A stretch of 64,000 nt of DNA from Vreelandella zhanjiangensis DSM 21076 (GCF_000377665.1 NZ_KB898646.1:248001-312000); one strand, 5' to 3'. Counted from the first letter of the stretch, positions 47,020 to 56,093 are shown. The notes: generated from the letters alone by a model not told the origin. A program made the numbers and translations.

Positions 47020-48528
47020 TTATTCAGGAGTGCTGGTTGCGACATGCGGGCGAGGTCTGATGCGTCGAAACACGTAGCGCAGTAGCGGTAAATAAAGAGG
47101 TAATAATGCTATGGCCCAGATAACAGCACTGATAGGGGTGATGAAGTCCAGATAGTTGCCGCGGGTTATCAAAAGCCCACGAGCGATTTCGCTTTCAATG
47201 ATCGGGCCCAGCGTCATACCGATGACGATAGGCGCACGCGGAATACCGGCCTTTGCCATGTAGTAGCCAAAGACACCAACGCCCAGCATGACCAGAATAT
47301 CCCAGGGGTTATTGCGGAGCGCGTAAGCGCCAATGATGCATATCAGCAAAATGATCGGTAAAAGAATGCTCTCTTTCACCTGAAGCGCCCGAGAGAAAAG
47401 CTTGGCGCCTGGAAGGCCGATCAGCAGCACGATGAAATTGACGATAACGGTGGTGGCAAAGAACTGATAGACCAGCGGCGCATGGTCTCGCATCAATAGC
47501 GGCCCCGGTTGCAGTCCGTGAATCATGAAGCTGCCGATGATCACCGCGGTGACCGCCCCGCCGGGTAGGCCAAGGGTCAGCAGGGGAATCAGGGCGCCCA
47601 CGCCCGAAGCGCTGTTGGCGGTTTCTGAGCAGGCAATACCTTCGGGCTCGCCCGAGCCGAAACGCTCACGGTACTTAGAAAGGTTGCGCCCCTGGCTGTA
47701 GGAGATAAGCGAGGCCACATCGGCGCCAGCGCCGGGTATTGCCCCTACGATGGTGCCGATGCCGGTTGAACGAAGCTGGGCGGGAATCAACCGTCTCAGT
47801 AGCGGCCAGGAGGGCAAAACTTTGGATACTTGTACGATAGGCTGAGTGCGATGAGAAATACGCTCGAAGCGCTGCATGATTTCCGGGATAGCGAACAAAC
47901 CGATAATCACCGCAATGAACGGGATGCCGCCCATCAGGTAGGGGAGGCCCATCGTAAAGCGGGGCTGTCCGTTGATTTCATCAAGCCCGACAGTGGCTAG
48001 AAAAAGCCCGAGCAGACAGGCGATCGCTCCCTTCAGGAACGACCCGCCAGAGAGTGAGGCGACGGCCATCAATGCCAGCACGGCAATGGCGCAGTACTCA
48101 CGTGGGCCTAATGAGAGTGCAAACTGCGAGATAGGATAGGCGAGGACGATCAGTATCAGTGAAGCAAGCACACCGCCGATGAACGACGATATCGTACTGA
48201 GCCCCAGCGCCAATCCCGCTTGTCCCTTGCGCCCCATCGGGTAACCATCAAATACCGTGGTGACCGCCATCGCCGAACCGGGGATACCAATCACCGTGGC
48301 AGGGATCGAGCCGCCGAAAACAGCGCCGATATAGATACCCAGCAGGCAGCTGATACCGGTGAAAGGGTCGAACACGAACGTTAATGGGCTTGCAATCGCC
48401 ACCCCAAGCGAGGGGGATATCCCCGGCATGGCACCTACCACGATACCAATGGCGACCGCCCCTACCAGTAGCAGTAGCAGAATTGGATCCAGAAGGGATG
48501 CAAACCCTTGTATCAATAGCTCAAACAT
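47020..48528 (-). CDS. tctA: tripartite tricarboxylate transporter, large permease TctA
   Basis: 502 residues with about 11 helices. The family signature GIVVGAMPGISPSLGVAI near the N-terminus, the block YIGAVFGGSIPATVIGIPG, and GAIPGAGADVASLISYSQ with SGVGALIPLLTLGLPG are present. It is the transport subunit of the TTT system. It starts 10 bases after the unusual tctB and is followed 17 bases later by the sialidase-fold gene. Confidence 0.95.
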   Translation of the reverse strand: MFELLIQGFASLLDPILLLLLVGAVAIGIVVGAMPGISPSLGVAIASPLTFVFDPFTGISCLLGIYIGAVFGGSIPATVIGIPGSAMAVTTVFDGYPMGRKGQAGLALGLSTISSFIGGVLASLILIVLAYPISQFALSLGPREYCAIAVLALMAVASLSGGSFLKGAIACLLGLFLATVGLDEINGQPRFTMGLPYLMGGIPFIAVIIGLFAIPEIMQRFERISHRTQPIVQVSKVLPSWPLLRRLIPAQLRSTGIGTIVGAIPGAGADVASLISYSQGRNLSKYRERFGSGEPEGIACSETANSASGVGALIPLLTLGLPGGAVTAVIIGSFMIHGLQPGPLLMRDHAPLVYQFFATTVIVNFIVLLIGLPGAKLFSRALQVKESILLPIILLICIIGAYALRNNPWDILVMLGVGVFGYYMAKAGIPRAPIVIGMTLGPIIESEIARGLLITRGNYLDFITPISAVIWAIALLPLYLPLLRYVFRRIRPRPHVATSTPE

Positions 48529-48538
48529 GCAGGGCTCC

Positions 48539-49813
48539 TTACCAGATCGATCCTAAGGGGAGGGGAATACTAAAGACGTGATAAAAGACCATGTAGGTGC
48601 TTACCGCGATCACCACGTTGATGACCCCGATCTTTATCAGCCCGGTGACACTCAGCTCGGCGCGCAGCAGCGCCATGATTAGTGATGTGACCAGGATGGA
48701 CGTGAAAATAAAGCCCACGATATTCATCAAAAATGGAAAGAGCGCAATTGCCAACAGCGTAATGGGGATGGCATAGGCGCGGCCACGGGCAGCCTGGGCC
48801 TTTACCGCAATACCCCGGGCACCCTGGTCTGCCAGTGCGCCCAGAAGTGTCTGTGCGTACTCTGAATTACTTGAGTGCCAGGGCACCTGTACATGCTGAA
48901 GCTGCGCGGTAAATGCTGGGGAGCCAAATGCCTTTTCAAGGCGCAGGGTATTTTGTTGGCGGGCCTCGTTTGCTTGATCATCAGGTACGAAAAGCGCCGC
49001 CCAGTCGCCATAGATCAGACCGCTCTTACCAGAGGTTGTGCCATCAAACGCTTCTAACACCGTGAGCTCATTGGCCTGTAAGGATTCCTCAAGCCCGGAT
49101 CGAGCGGCTAGAACGGCGTCTATCTTGCCCTCAGCTAGCGCCACGCGTAGCGCCTCAATCTCCATGGGCTGCCACTGCTTTTCAAAAGGCCTCGAAAGTT
49201 CTGGATGCTGTCGCAGCGTCTCCAAGAAGACGGTGTCGTCAAGCAGGTTGTCGTATCCTATCTTGAGTTGTCCAAGCGTCTCGTTAGAGGTAGTAGTGCC
49301 GAGGCGCACCGCTAGAACGAAGGCATCGAAGTAGAGCAGCGTCAGTGGCGTAAAACCCCTCAAATGCTCTTTTGCAGCCAGTTCTGCATTGACTTGAGTT
49401 GCCCGTGAAGAGGCGGCGAGAACTGAAATGTCGGGGTGGCTTCGCTTGATAACACTCAGTGCTGAAAAACTACCCAGCCCCGTATGGCTTGAGAGAGTAA
49501 AGCGGTGACCGTTTTGCGTGTTAAGAGCCGTTGTTAGAGTCTTAAAGGTAGTATCGTCTTCAGAGCCTTCGGGAAAATTGGTATAAATCTTATGGTGCGG
49601 GTTAGTCAAGAACCGCACCAGTGCAACCAGCGTACAGCTGAGAAGACCAACCAATACAATGGTGGGGATAAAGCCGGGGCCTATGGTGCGGCGCATCTCA
49701 AACGGCATGCCCAGGGCCTGGGCAAGAAAATAACTTCCCGCTAAAAACAACAAGAGTAGTGTCCAAAACTCTATGGTTTTCACCCGGTATTTAAGGGTCT
49801 GATAGTTCATCAA
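48539..49813 (-). CDS. tctB: TctB small permease with an inserted TctC-like binding domain
   Basis: 424 residues; a normal TctB has about 150. Residues 1-67 give two helices (16-34, 48-67) with GMPFEMRRTIGPGFIP between them, typical of TctB. Residues 349-424 give the remaining helices and the diagnostic C-terminus YHVFSIPLPLGS. Residues ~71-345 form an extra soluble domain with TctC landmarks in order: FTPLTLL (154-160), TLGQLK (179-184), GKIDAVLA (229-236), YGDWAALFVP (268-277) and LEKAFGSPAFTAQL (292-305). It lacks the usual TctC signal and first residues. The flanking residues (RFLTNPHHK and KAQAARGRA) are basic, which places the insert on the cytoplasmic side. The operon also has a normal TctC. 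The fusion is seen in one unbroken frame without an internal stop. Confidence 0.85.
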   Translation of the reverse strand: MMNYQTLKYRVKTIEFWTLLLLFLAGSYFLAQALGMPFEMRRTIGPGFIPTIVLVGLLSCTLVALVRFLTNPHHKIYTNFPEGSEDDTTFKTLTTALNTQNGHRFTLSSHTGLGSFSALSVIKRSHPDISVLAASSRATQVNAELAAKEHLRGFTPLTLLYFDAFVLAVRLGTTTSNETLGQLKIGYDNLLDDTVFLETLRQHPELSRPFEKQWQPMEIEALRVALAEGKIDAVLAARSGLEESLQANELTVLEAFDGTTSGKSGLIYGDWAALFVPDDQANEARQQNTLRLEKAFGSPAFTAQLQHVQVPWHSSNSEYAQTLLGALADQGARGIAVKAQAARGRAYAIPITLLAIALFPFLMNIVGFIFTSILVTSLIMALLRAELSVTGLIKIGVINVVIAVSTYMVFYHVFSIPLPLGSIW

Positions 49814-49834
49814 AGCGCTATCCCTACGAAGTGA

Positions 49835-49865
49835 AGGAGCATTCAGTTCGAACCTGAATGCTCCT
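49835..49865 (-). promoter_or_regulatory. perfect hairpin between tctC and tctB
   Basis: AGGAGCATTCAG and CTGAATGCTCCT, a 12-bp perfect stem with a 7-base loop (GTTCGAA on the minus strand), begins 17 bases after the tctC stop in the 68-base gap before tctB. No T run. Its place, directly after a binding-protein gene, parallels the hairpin at 2628-2651. Confidence 0.65.
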
Positions 49866-49881
49866 GCTTATGGGTCGTGGT

Positions 49882-50823
49882 TTACTGCTCCAGTAGGCCT
49901 GCAGCGGCGGCAAACGCTTCGTTCTGGCGTGTGAGCCACGCTTTGAAGTCGTCACCGGTGCGTAGCTGAACGTTAAAGCCGATACGGTTCATCCGCTCAA
50001 CGAACGCTTCATCCTGAGCGATATGCGTGCAGGCATCAATCAAGTAGCTCTCGACGTCTTCAGGCAGGTTGGCCGGCGCGCCGATGGCACGGAAAAGGCC
50101 GATGTCCAGCGGGTAGCCCTCTTCGGCAGAAGTGGGAACATCCGGCAGGCTCTTGGAGCGCTCGTCACTGAAGAAAGTCAGCATGCGAAGCTGATCGGCC
50201 TGAACTTGTGAGTAGGCTTCTGCATCGGAGACCACCGCGCCATCCACGTGGCCACCAATAACGGCAGTAATCGAGTCACCCGAGCCAGAGTAAGGAATGA
50301 GCGTGGGGTCGGTGTCGGTAACATTGCCTGCCGAGAGTGCGATTAGCTCACCAATAGAGGTGTAGCCCAGCGCGAGACGGTCAGGGTCTTCTTGGGCAAT
50401 CGATACCCAGTCCTCAAGGGTTTCGATATCGCTGCTGGCGCTAACGGCAATGCCTACAGGCTCGGCGGAAAGTAGGCAGATCGGCGTGAAGCCATCAATG
50501 CTTGCTGGAAAGCCGTTAATAATATGGGGGTTGCCGACCAGCGAGCTGTTGATCATGGCGATTGTATAACCATCAGGGCGAGCCGATGAGGCGGCATGAA
50601 AGCCCACCGCGCCGCTTCCGCCTGTACGGTTGACCGGCAGAACATCCACATCTGAGTACTCGGCCAGGGATTGAGAAAAAGCGCGACCCACCAGGTCATT
50701 GCCGCCCCCCTGACCAAACGGAATGACCAGTTCGATCGAGCGTTCCGGGTAATCGGCAAAGGCCGTCACAGGAACGAGTAGCGAAGTGGCGAGAAGTGCT
50801 CCGAGTGATTTACGTACCGTCAT
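49882..50823 (-). CDS. tctC: TTT substrate-binding protein TctC
   Basis: 313 residues, signal peptide (residues 5-23, cut after AFA), then YPERSIELVIPFGQGGGND, the TctC beginning. RTGGSGAVGF, GFTPICLL, GHVDGAVVSD and LPDVPTSAEEGY complete the family pattern. It is the periplasmic receptor of the system and the first gene of the minus-strand tctC-tctB-tctA-BNR operon. It is divergent from the DHDPS-family gene across a 314-base AT-rich region. Ligand likely an acid sugar. Confidence 0.92.
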   Translation of the reverse strand: MTVRKSLGALLATSLLVPVTAFADYPERSIELVIPFGQGGGNDLVGRAFSQSLAEYSDVDVLPVNRTGGSGAVGFHAASSARPDGYTIAMINSSLVGNPHIINGFPASIDGFTPICLLSAEPVGIAVSASSDIETLEDWVSIAQEDPDRLALGYTSIGELIALSAGNVTDTDPTLIPYSGSGDSITAVIGGHVDGAVVSDAEAYSQVQADQLRMLTFFSDERSKSLPDVPTSAEEGYPLDIGLFRAIGAPANLPEDVESYLIDACTHIAQDEAFVERMNRIGFNVQLRTGDDFKAWLTRQNEAFAAAAGLLEQ

Positions 50824-51137
50824 GTGGCTCTCCGGTTTTTTATTGTGCAGTGCATTATGAGTAAAGGTGTGATGCAGAAGGCTTTCATCAATGGGTATTT
50901 TCTAACGCGCTAGTCCTTCTATGCCTACAAAATGATTGAATTGATCACTTGATGCATTTGCACTTTTGTCTTATATGCTAAAGTTAATTCACTTAAATTT
51001 TTATTATTTACAGTCATTTATATTAAAAATGACTGTTTTGATCATTTTTTATTGCGTGGTTTGCTTGCGATATCTTCTCGAATCAATCATTTTTGTGATC
51101 GATTTAGTCGAAAATGCATTCAAAGGACGCCAGGCTC
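50824..51137. promoter_or_regulatory. divergent control region with a palindrome
   Basis: This gap between tctC (minus) and the aldolase-like gene (plus) has no gene and is much richer in A and T than its surroundings. It contains a 10-bp perfect inverted repeat, ACAGTCATTT (51010-51019) and AAATGACTGT (51027-51036), with a 7-base spacer, directly followed by TTTTGATCATTTTTT. TTGATCA-type motifs recur at about 50942 and 51036. These are candidate operators for the DeoR-type regulator at 55292, or the palindrome plus T run may act as a terminator. Not resolved. Confidence 0.55.
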
Positions 51138-52013
51138 ATGACGCTATTCAAAGGGATTATTCCCGCCTTAATTACCCCCATGAACGACCGTCAGGCGGTA
51201 GATGAAGCCGCACTGCGCACGTTGGTGGATACCTTGATCGAGAAGGGCGTTCATGGGCTGTTCGCGCTGGGCACCAACGGTGAGTTCTTCGCGCTCAACG
51301 AAGATGAAAAATTGAAAGTCGCTCACATCGTTGTTGACCAGGCGCGGGGGCGAGTGCCTGTCATTGCAGGTACCGGGGCCTTTACCACACAGGGCGTGAT
51401 CGATATGAATGCCAGGATGGAGCAGGTCGGCGTGGATGCCTGCTCGATTATCACCCCTTACTTCAACGCGGTGTCCCAGCACGAGCTTGTGGTTCACTAT
51501 TCGGCGATTGCTGAACAGGCGCAACTGCCCTTTATGCTTTACAACATTCCGGCTAAAACCGGCGGCACGATCAGCGTTGATACTGTTGAGGAGCTTTCGC
51601 ACCTGCCGATGGTGCAGGGTATCAAGGACAGCGGCGGCGATTTTGACCGGTTAACGCAACTTATTGGCTTGAAACGTGACGACTTTGCCGTGTTCACGGG
51701 TACCGATTCGCTCATTCTTTGGGGCCTTTTGGCCGGTGCCGATGGCGCGGTAGCGGCGACCACCAACGCCGTGCCCGATGTTGTGATGACCATCTATAAC
51801 GCCTTCCAGGCGGGCGATATAGAAACAGCGCGAGAGGCTCAGGAAAAACTGCGCGTGCTGCGTACCGCCTTTGGCATGGCCACCATGCCGGTCGTCTTGA
51901 AAGCAGCGGCCGAGTTGATGGGTATGCCAGCTGGTCCCACCCGCGCACCAGCGCTTCCCCTAAGCGAGCAGCAGCGTCAGCAGCTCGATGAACTTATGCA
52001 GGTTTATCGCTGA
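51138..52013 (+). CDS. DHDPS/N-acetylneuraminate lyase-family aldolase
   Basis: About 291 residues, (beta/alpha)8 barrel. The ALGTNGEFFALNEDEK block, Tyr135 in YNIPAKTG and the Schiff-base lysine K163 in GIKDSGGD are in place. Such enzymes condense or split pyruvate with an aldehyde. Real DapA is normally elsewhere, and this gene is in a catabolic operon, so it more likely cleaves a 2-oxo acid sugar to pyruvate and an aldehyde. ATG at 51138 starts the conserved sequence; an ATG at 51114 is in frame. Its TGA overlaps the next ATG by one base. Confidence 0.88.
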   Translation: MTLFKGIIPALITPMNDRQAVDEAALRTLVDTLIEKGVHGLFALGTNGEFFALNEDEKLKVAHIVVDQARGRVPVIAGTGAFTTQGVIDMNARMEQVGVDACSIITPYFNAVSQHELVVHYSAIAEQAQLPFMLYNIPAKTGGTISVDTVEELSHLPMVQGIKDSGGDFDRLTQLIGLKRDDFAVFTGTDSLILWGLLAGADGAVAATTNAVPDVVMTIYNAFQAGDIETAREAQEKLRVLRTAFGMATMPVVLKAAAELMGMPAGPTRAPALPLSEQQRQQLDELMQVYR

Positions 52014-53296
52014 TGGCCGGGGAGTCGTCAACGTCTCTGGCAGACACCACACAGCTTGTCATGCTAGCCGATGACCTTTCGGGTGCGGCTGACTGTGCAG
52101 TGAGCTACGCCAAGAGCGGTTTGACCACCGCCATTGAGCTTACCCTACAAAACAGGGCCGATGCCCAAGTAGTGGTTTTCGATACCGACTCCCGCCATCT
52201 GGCTGCCGACCAGGCCGCAGCTTTGAATGTGCAAGCTTTGAAAGCACTGCGCAGCACGAATCTTCGGCTGTATAAAAAGATCGATTCGACGCTTCGCGGT
52301 AACTGGGCGCAGGAAGTCGCGGCGCTGATTCCCGAAGCGGGAATGGCGATAGTGGCGCCGGCAATGCCTGCCATGAGGCGCTTTACTCGCCATGCAAGGC
52401 AGTACATCGACCAGATACCCGTTGAAGAAACCGAGGTATGGGGCAATGAGGGCCGTTCTGGCAGGGCGTCGCTCAGCGACATGTTGCGCGAGACAGGCGT
52501 TGACGCCGAGTACTTGCCGCTTGCCACGCTTCGCCAGTTATCCCCGGATGTGCTCGAACAGTGGTTTTCAACGCATCAGCAAAATCAGGTGGGGGCGGTG
52601 GTTATCGATGCCGAGAGCGACAGCGACCTTGACCGTATCGCTCAGGCGACGCAGCGTCTTCCCGGCATTTTCTGGGTGGGGTCGGCAGGGCTATCCAAGG
52701 CGCTTTGTCCCTACGTGCATGAGCATCTAAAGACGCTTCCTGAAAAGCAGGGGGCGGTGTTGGCGCCCTCCTTCACGGTAAAGGGTCCGGTGTTGATGGT
52801 GGTGGCCAGCATGTCGCCTATTTCACATCGCCAGATCAATCATTTGTTGCAGAAGGGCGGTGACGCGCTTGCGCATGTCCAAGTGGATATCGCCTCGCTG
52901 ATGGCATCCCAGGAAGCACCTTCGATGCTGAACAGAGCGCTGAATGCGCTTGAGGCAGGGCAAGATGTACTCGTGACTCTCGCTCAGCAAACACCGGATC
53001 CTTCCATTGACGGCTATAGGCTGTCTCAGCGCCTGGCCAGCCATCTGGGTGGCCATGTAGAACGGCTCGGTGCTTTGGTCGCCACGGGGGGCGAAACGGC
53101 CAAGGCGTTGCTCAGGGCGGCCGGTATCGATCATCTGCGTCTCCTAGATGAGCTTGAGCCGGGGGTCGTGCTTTCAATGAATAATCAATGCATGCCGGTG
53201 GTCACCAAGGCAGGTGCCTTTGGTAATGAAGCCACGCTTTTTAAGGTCTGGCGTATCTTGGCCGATAAGCGCGAAGCCGGTTTATCTCGCCGCTGA
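52013..53296 (+). CDS. DUF1537 acid-sugar kinase (DtnK-like)
   Basis: 427 residues. ADDLSGAAD lies at residues 19-27, with KKIDSTLRGNW after it and AMPAMRR, then VATGGETAKALL and VTKAGAFGNE in the C-terminal nucleotide domain. The last pattern is the usual DUF1537 glycine-rich end and differs from the kinase at 38753. It is followed by pdxA2, the pair described for D-threonate (DtnK makes 4-phospho-D-threonate). Other tetronates are possible. One-base overlap with the aldolase gene. Confidence 0.87.
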   Translation: MAGESSTSLADTTQLVMLADDLSGAADCAVSYAKSGLTTAIELTLQNRADAQVVVFDTDSRHLAADQAAALNVQALKALRSTNLRLYKKIDSTLRGNWAQEVAALIPEAGMAIVAPAMPAMRRFTRHARQYIDQIPVEETEVWGNEGRSGRASLSDMLRETGVDAEYLPLATLRQLSPDVLEQWFSTHQQNQVGAVVIDAESDSDLDRIAQATQRLPGIFWVGSAGLSKALCPYVHEHLKTLPEKQGAVLAPSFTVKGPVLMVVASMSPISHRQINHLLQKGGDALAHVQVDIASLMASQEAPSMLNRALNALEAGQDVLVTLAQQTPDPSIDGYRLSQRLASHLGGHVERLGALVATGGETAKALLRAAGIDHLRLLDELEPGVVLSMNNQCMPVVTKAGAFGNEATLFKVWRILADKREAGLSRR

Positions 53297-53332
53297 GCTT
53301 TTCAAACGACTTACTTCGGAGTAACAACACCA

Positions 53333-54367
53333 ATGAGCTACCTTCCAGTCGTAGGTATTACCATGGGGGATGCCGCCGGTATCGGCCCTGAAGTCATTAT
53401 GAAGGCGCTTGCCCATGACAGCGTATACGACACCTGTCGACCGCTGGTGATTGGCGATGCAGGCCGCTTGAAAAAGGCCGGGCAGATTGTCGGCAGTCAG
53501 TTAATCCTGAACATGATCGACGATGTTAGTGAGGCGACATTCACGCCGGGCACAGTGGATTGCATCAATCTGGGCTTGATCCCTGAAGACCTGGCGTATG
53601 GTCAGGTATCGCCGGTTGCTGGTGATGCAGCTTATCAGTTCATCGCACGTACCGTTGAATTGACTCACAGTGGCGCGCTTGACGCCATCTGTACGGCACC
53701 GCTTAACAAGGAGGCGCTGCACGCCGGTGGGCATATCTTTCCAGGGCATACGGAGATGCTAGCGCATCTGACCGGTATCGAAGAGGTCTCGATGATGCTG
53801 GTGGCGCCCAACCTTCGTGTGATTCATGTGACTACTCATATCGGGCTTTTGGATGCCATTAACCGCATCGAACCAGGGCTTGTTAAACGTACCATCGAGC
53901 GGGCACATGAAACGCTGGTACGCTCGGGGATCGACCATCCGCGCATCGGTGTTTGCGGCATCAACCCACACGCAGGTGAGAACGGTTTGTTCGGCTATGG
54001 TGAGGAAGAGGAGAAGATTGTTCCCGCGATCGAAGAACTCACCTCAAGGGGGTGGGACGTTCAAGGGCCGCTTCCCGCCGATACGCTGTTCTTCCGTGCC
54101 GGGCGGGGTGACTTCGATGTGGTAGTCGCCATGTATCATGATCAAGGGCATGGCCCGGTGAAAGTGATGGGGCTCGAAGCGGGCGTCAACGTGACCGTAG
54201 GGCTGCCGGTCATCCGTACCTCGGTGGATCATGGCACGGCGTTCGATATTGCCGGTAAAGGAATCGCCGATGAACGCAGCCTTCTTGAGGCGCTCAAGCA
54301 GGCTGTCGACCTTGCCAACCGCCGTGAAAAATCCGCTGAATCCAGTACCGCTAAGGGGAACATCTAA
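53333..54367 (+). CDS. pdxA2: PdxA2-type 4-phospho-tetronate dehydrogenase
   Basis: 344 residues. GITMGDAAGIGPEVIMKAL at the start, FPGHTEML with a metal-binding His, VCGINPHAGENGLFG and MYHDQGHGPVKVMG with the second metal-binding His are diagnostic of the PdxA family. The paralogue PdxA2 oxidises 4-phospho-D-threonate or -erythronate with decarboxylation to dihydroxyacetone phosphate; it is not needed for vitamin B6. Linkage to a DUF1537 kinase supports this reading over PdxA proper. TAATG overlap with the next gene. Confidence 0.88.
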   Translation: MSYLPVVGITMGDAAGIGPEVIMKALAHDSVYDTCRPLVIGDAGRLKKAGQIVGSQLILNMIDDVSEATFTPGTVDCINLGLIPEDLAYGQVSPVAGDAAYQFIARTVELTHSGALDAICTAPLNKEALHAGGHIFPGHTEMLAHLTGIEEVSMMLVAPNLRVIHVTTHIGLLDAINRIEPGLVKRTIERAHETLVRSGIDHPRIGVCGINPHAGENGLFGYGEEEEKIVPAIEELTSRGWDVQGPLPADTLFFRAGRGDFDVVVAMYHDQGHGPVKVMGLEAGVNVTVGLPVIRTSVDHGTAFDIAGKGIADERSLLEALKQAVDLANRREKSAESSTAKGNI

Positions 54368-55257
54368 TGAAACGTATCGGTTTTATCGGTTTGGGCCTGA
54401 TGGGCGCCAACATTGCTCGTAACATCATGCAGGGCGGCTATCCAATGTCCGTCTTCGACCCGCGTCAGGAGAGCCTCGCGCCGCTTCTGGAGCAGGGCGC
54501 GCAGGCAGTAGACTCACCCATGGCGCTGGCGCAGCGCTGCGATATAGTGTTTATCTGTGTACCCGGCGCTCCACAGGTCGAGGCGATTGTCGAAGGCGAA
54601 CAGGGGTTGGCGCAGGGTGCTCATGAGGGGCTGGTGATTATCGATTGTTCGACCTCCGACCCGACTCTGACGCGACGCTTGAATGAAGCGCTTGCCGCCA
54701 AAGGAACCATCTTCATGGACGCTGCGTTGGGCGGCACCCCGACCCAGGCAGAATCCGGTGAACTTCAGGCGATTGTGGGGACCGATGAAGCGACGCTCGA
54801 AGCTATACGCCCGGTGTTAAACTGTTGGGCAGGTAAGATATTGCACGTGGGCCCCGCCGGTGCTGGCCATACTATGAAGCTTCTCAACCAGTTTTTGGCG
54901 ATGGGCTACGGCGCGATCTACTCTGAAGCGCTAACCATCGGCGCCAAGGCCGGCGTGACGCCAGCGGTATTCGATAGCGTCATTCGCGGCAGCCGGATGG
55001 ATAGCGGTTTTTATCAAACGTTTTTCCAGTACGTGCTGGAGCGCGACCGCAACGCACATCGCTTTTCGTTGGCCAATGCTGGCAAGGATATCCGCTACGT
55101 TGCCAATCTGGCAGACGACCTGAACGTTCAGGCGGGTGTCGCTCACGCCATTAAAGAATTATACGCAAGCGCGCTGGACGAGGGTGCTGGTGAAAGCTTC
55201 GTACCCGAGCTTTCCGATATCGTCGCCAAGCGTCATGGCGTCTCTTTTTCATCCTGA
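54367..55257 (+). CDS. 3-hydroxyisobutyrate dehydrogenase-family oxidoreductase (LtnD/GarR-like)
   Basis: 296 residues. GFIGLGLMGANIARNI is the NAD(P) site; DAALGGTPTQAESG is the substrate loop, and the catalytic lysine is K171 in GHTMKLLNQF. Members include tartronate semialdehyde reductase and L-threonate dehydrogenase (LtnD). In this operon it could oxidise a tetronate at C2 to give an oxo acid or reduce a semialdehyde. Which of these cannot be told from sequence. Confidence 0.88.
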   Translation: MKRIGFIGLGLMGANIARNIMQGGYPMSVFDPRQESLAPLLEQGAQAVDSPMALAQRCDIVFICVPGAPQVEAIVEGEQGLAQGAHEGLVIIDCSTSDPTLTRRLNEALAAKGTIFMDAALGGTPTQAESGELQAIVGTDEATLEAIRPVLNCWAGKILHVGPAGAGHTMKLLNQFLAMGYGAIYSEALTIGAKAGVTPAVFDSVIRGSRMDSGFYQTFFQYVLERDRNAHRFSLANAGKDIRYVANLADDLNVQAGVAHAIKELYASALDEGAGESFVPELSDIVAKRHGVSFSS

Positions 55258-55291
55258 TAACGGGTATTCGATACCGCTTTAAGGAGCCTCA

Positions 55292-56062
55292 ATGAAAGTC
55301 GCCAAGCGACGCAGTGCCATGCTAGAGGCGGTTCACAACGGTATTACTGATGTGGAAACGCTTTGTGAGCGTTTTCAAATCTCCGAGGCGACCGTTCGGC
55401 GCGATTTAGCATCGCTCGCCGATGAGGGTTACATCGTGCGTACTTATGGCGGCGCGGCGGCAGTGGTGGGCAAGCGTGAGCCGGAGCTTTCGCTGGTTCA
55501 GCGCCAACATGAACGGGGCGACATCAAGGCCCACCTGGCGCGCGCAGCGCTTGAGCATATCGAGGATGGCGATACGCTGCTGCTCGACGGCGGGTCTACC
55601 ACCACCGCACTTGCCAAGCTCCTAGGCCAGCGCCGCAGACTGCATATCTTTACAAATAACATGACTGCGCTGCCCGCTTTGGCGGCTATAAAAGATTGTA
55701 AAGTGACGTTTCTAGGAGGGGATTTACGCTCCGCTAGCATGACCACCTATGGCGTGACGGCCCAGGCAGCGCTTGAACGCTTGTCGGTTGATAAGCTTTT
55801 CATGAGTGCCGACGGAGTAGTCGCGGATTTAGGGCTTTGCGAGGCAAGCGCCGAGCAGGCCTATCTCAAAGAGCTAATGATTCGACGCGCTCTGAAAGTG
55901 GTGGTGCTCGCTGACTCCAGTAAGTTGGGTAACGCGCGACAACAACACTGGACGCCTATGCTCAGCCACTGGACATTGATTACCGACAACCAGGCCGGTG
56001 ATGACCGGTTAGAAGCGTTCAAACGCCGTCGTGGCGTTACGCTTGAAGTGGTCAAGACATAG
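55292..56062 (+). CDS. DeoR-family transcription regulator
   Basis: 256 residues. The N-terminal HTH (DVETLCERFQISEATVRRDL) and following wing YIVRTYGGA are typical DeoR. The C-terminal domain has DTLLLDGGSTTTAL and FTNNMTALPAL, then FMSADGV and VLADSSKLG, a sugar-phosphate sensing fold. It likely controls the operon it ends and/or the divergent tct operon, with a phosphorylated acid sugar as effector. AAGGAG precedes the ATG. Confidence 0.92.
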   Translation: MKVAKRRSAMLEAVHNGITDVETLCERFQISEATVRRDLASLADEGYIVRTYGGAAAVVGKREPELSLVQRQHERGDIKAHLARAALEHIEDGDTLLLDGGSTTTALAKLLGQRRRLHIFTNNMTALPALAAIKDCKVTFLGGDLRSASMTTYGVTAQAALERLSVDKLFMSADGVVADLGLCEASAEQAYLKELMIRRALKVVVLADSSKLGNARQQHWTPMLSHWTLITDNQAGDDRLEAFKRRRGVTLEVVKT

Positions 56063-56093
56063 CTATAGTGGTCGAAGACACTGATTATTGAAA

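Noticed and set aside
45830..52013. Sialic-acid (nan) catabolic cluster, based on a sialidase fold plus a lyase-family gene
   Set aside because: No nanE, nanK, nagA or nagB is present, the propeller protein is not secreted, and the aldolase motif is not specific to N-acetylneuraminate lyase.
51138..52013. dapA for lysine synthesis
   Set aside because: Coupled by overlap to a catabolic DUF1537 kinase gene under a DeoR-type regulator; a biosynthetic role is unlikely, though the fold is shared.
53333..54367. Vitamin B6 biosynthetic PdxA
   Set aside because: Gene sits behind a DUF1537 kinase and ahead of a LtnD-like dehydrogenase, the known PdxA2 context, rather than with ksgA or surA.
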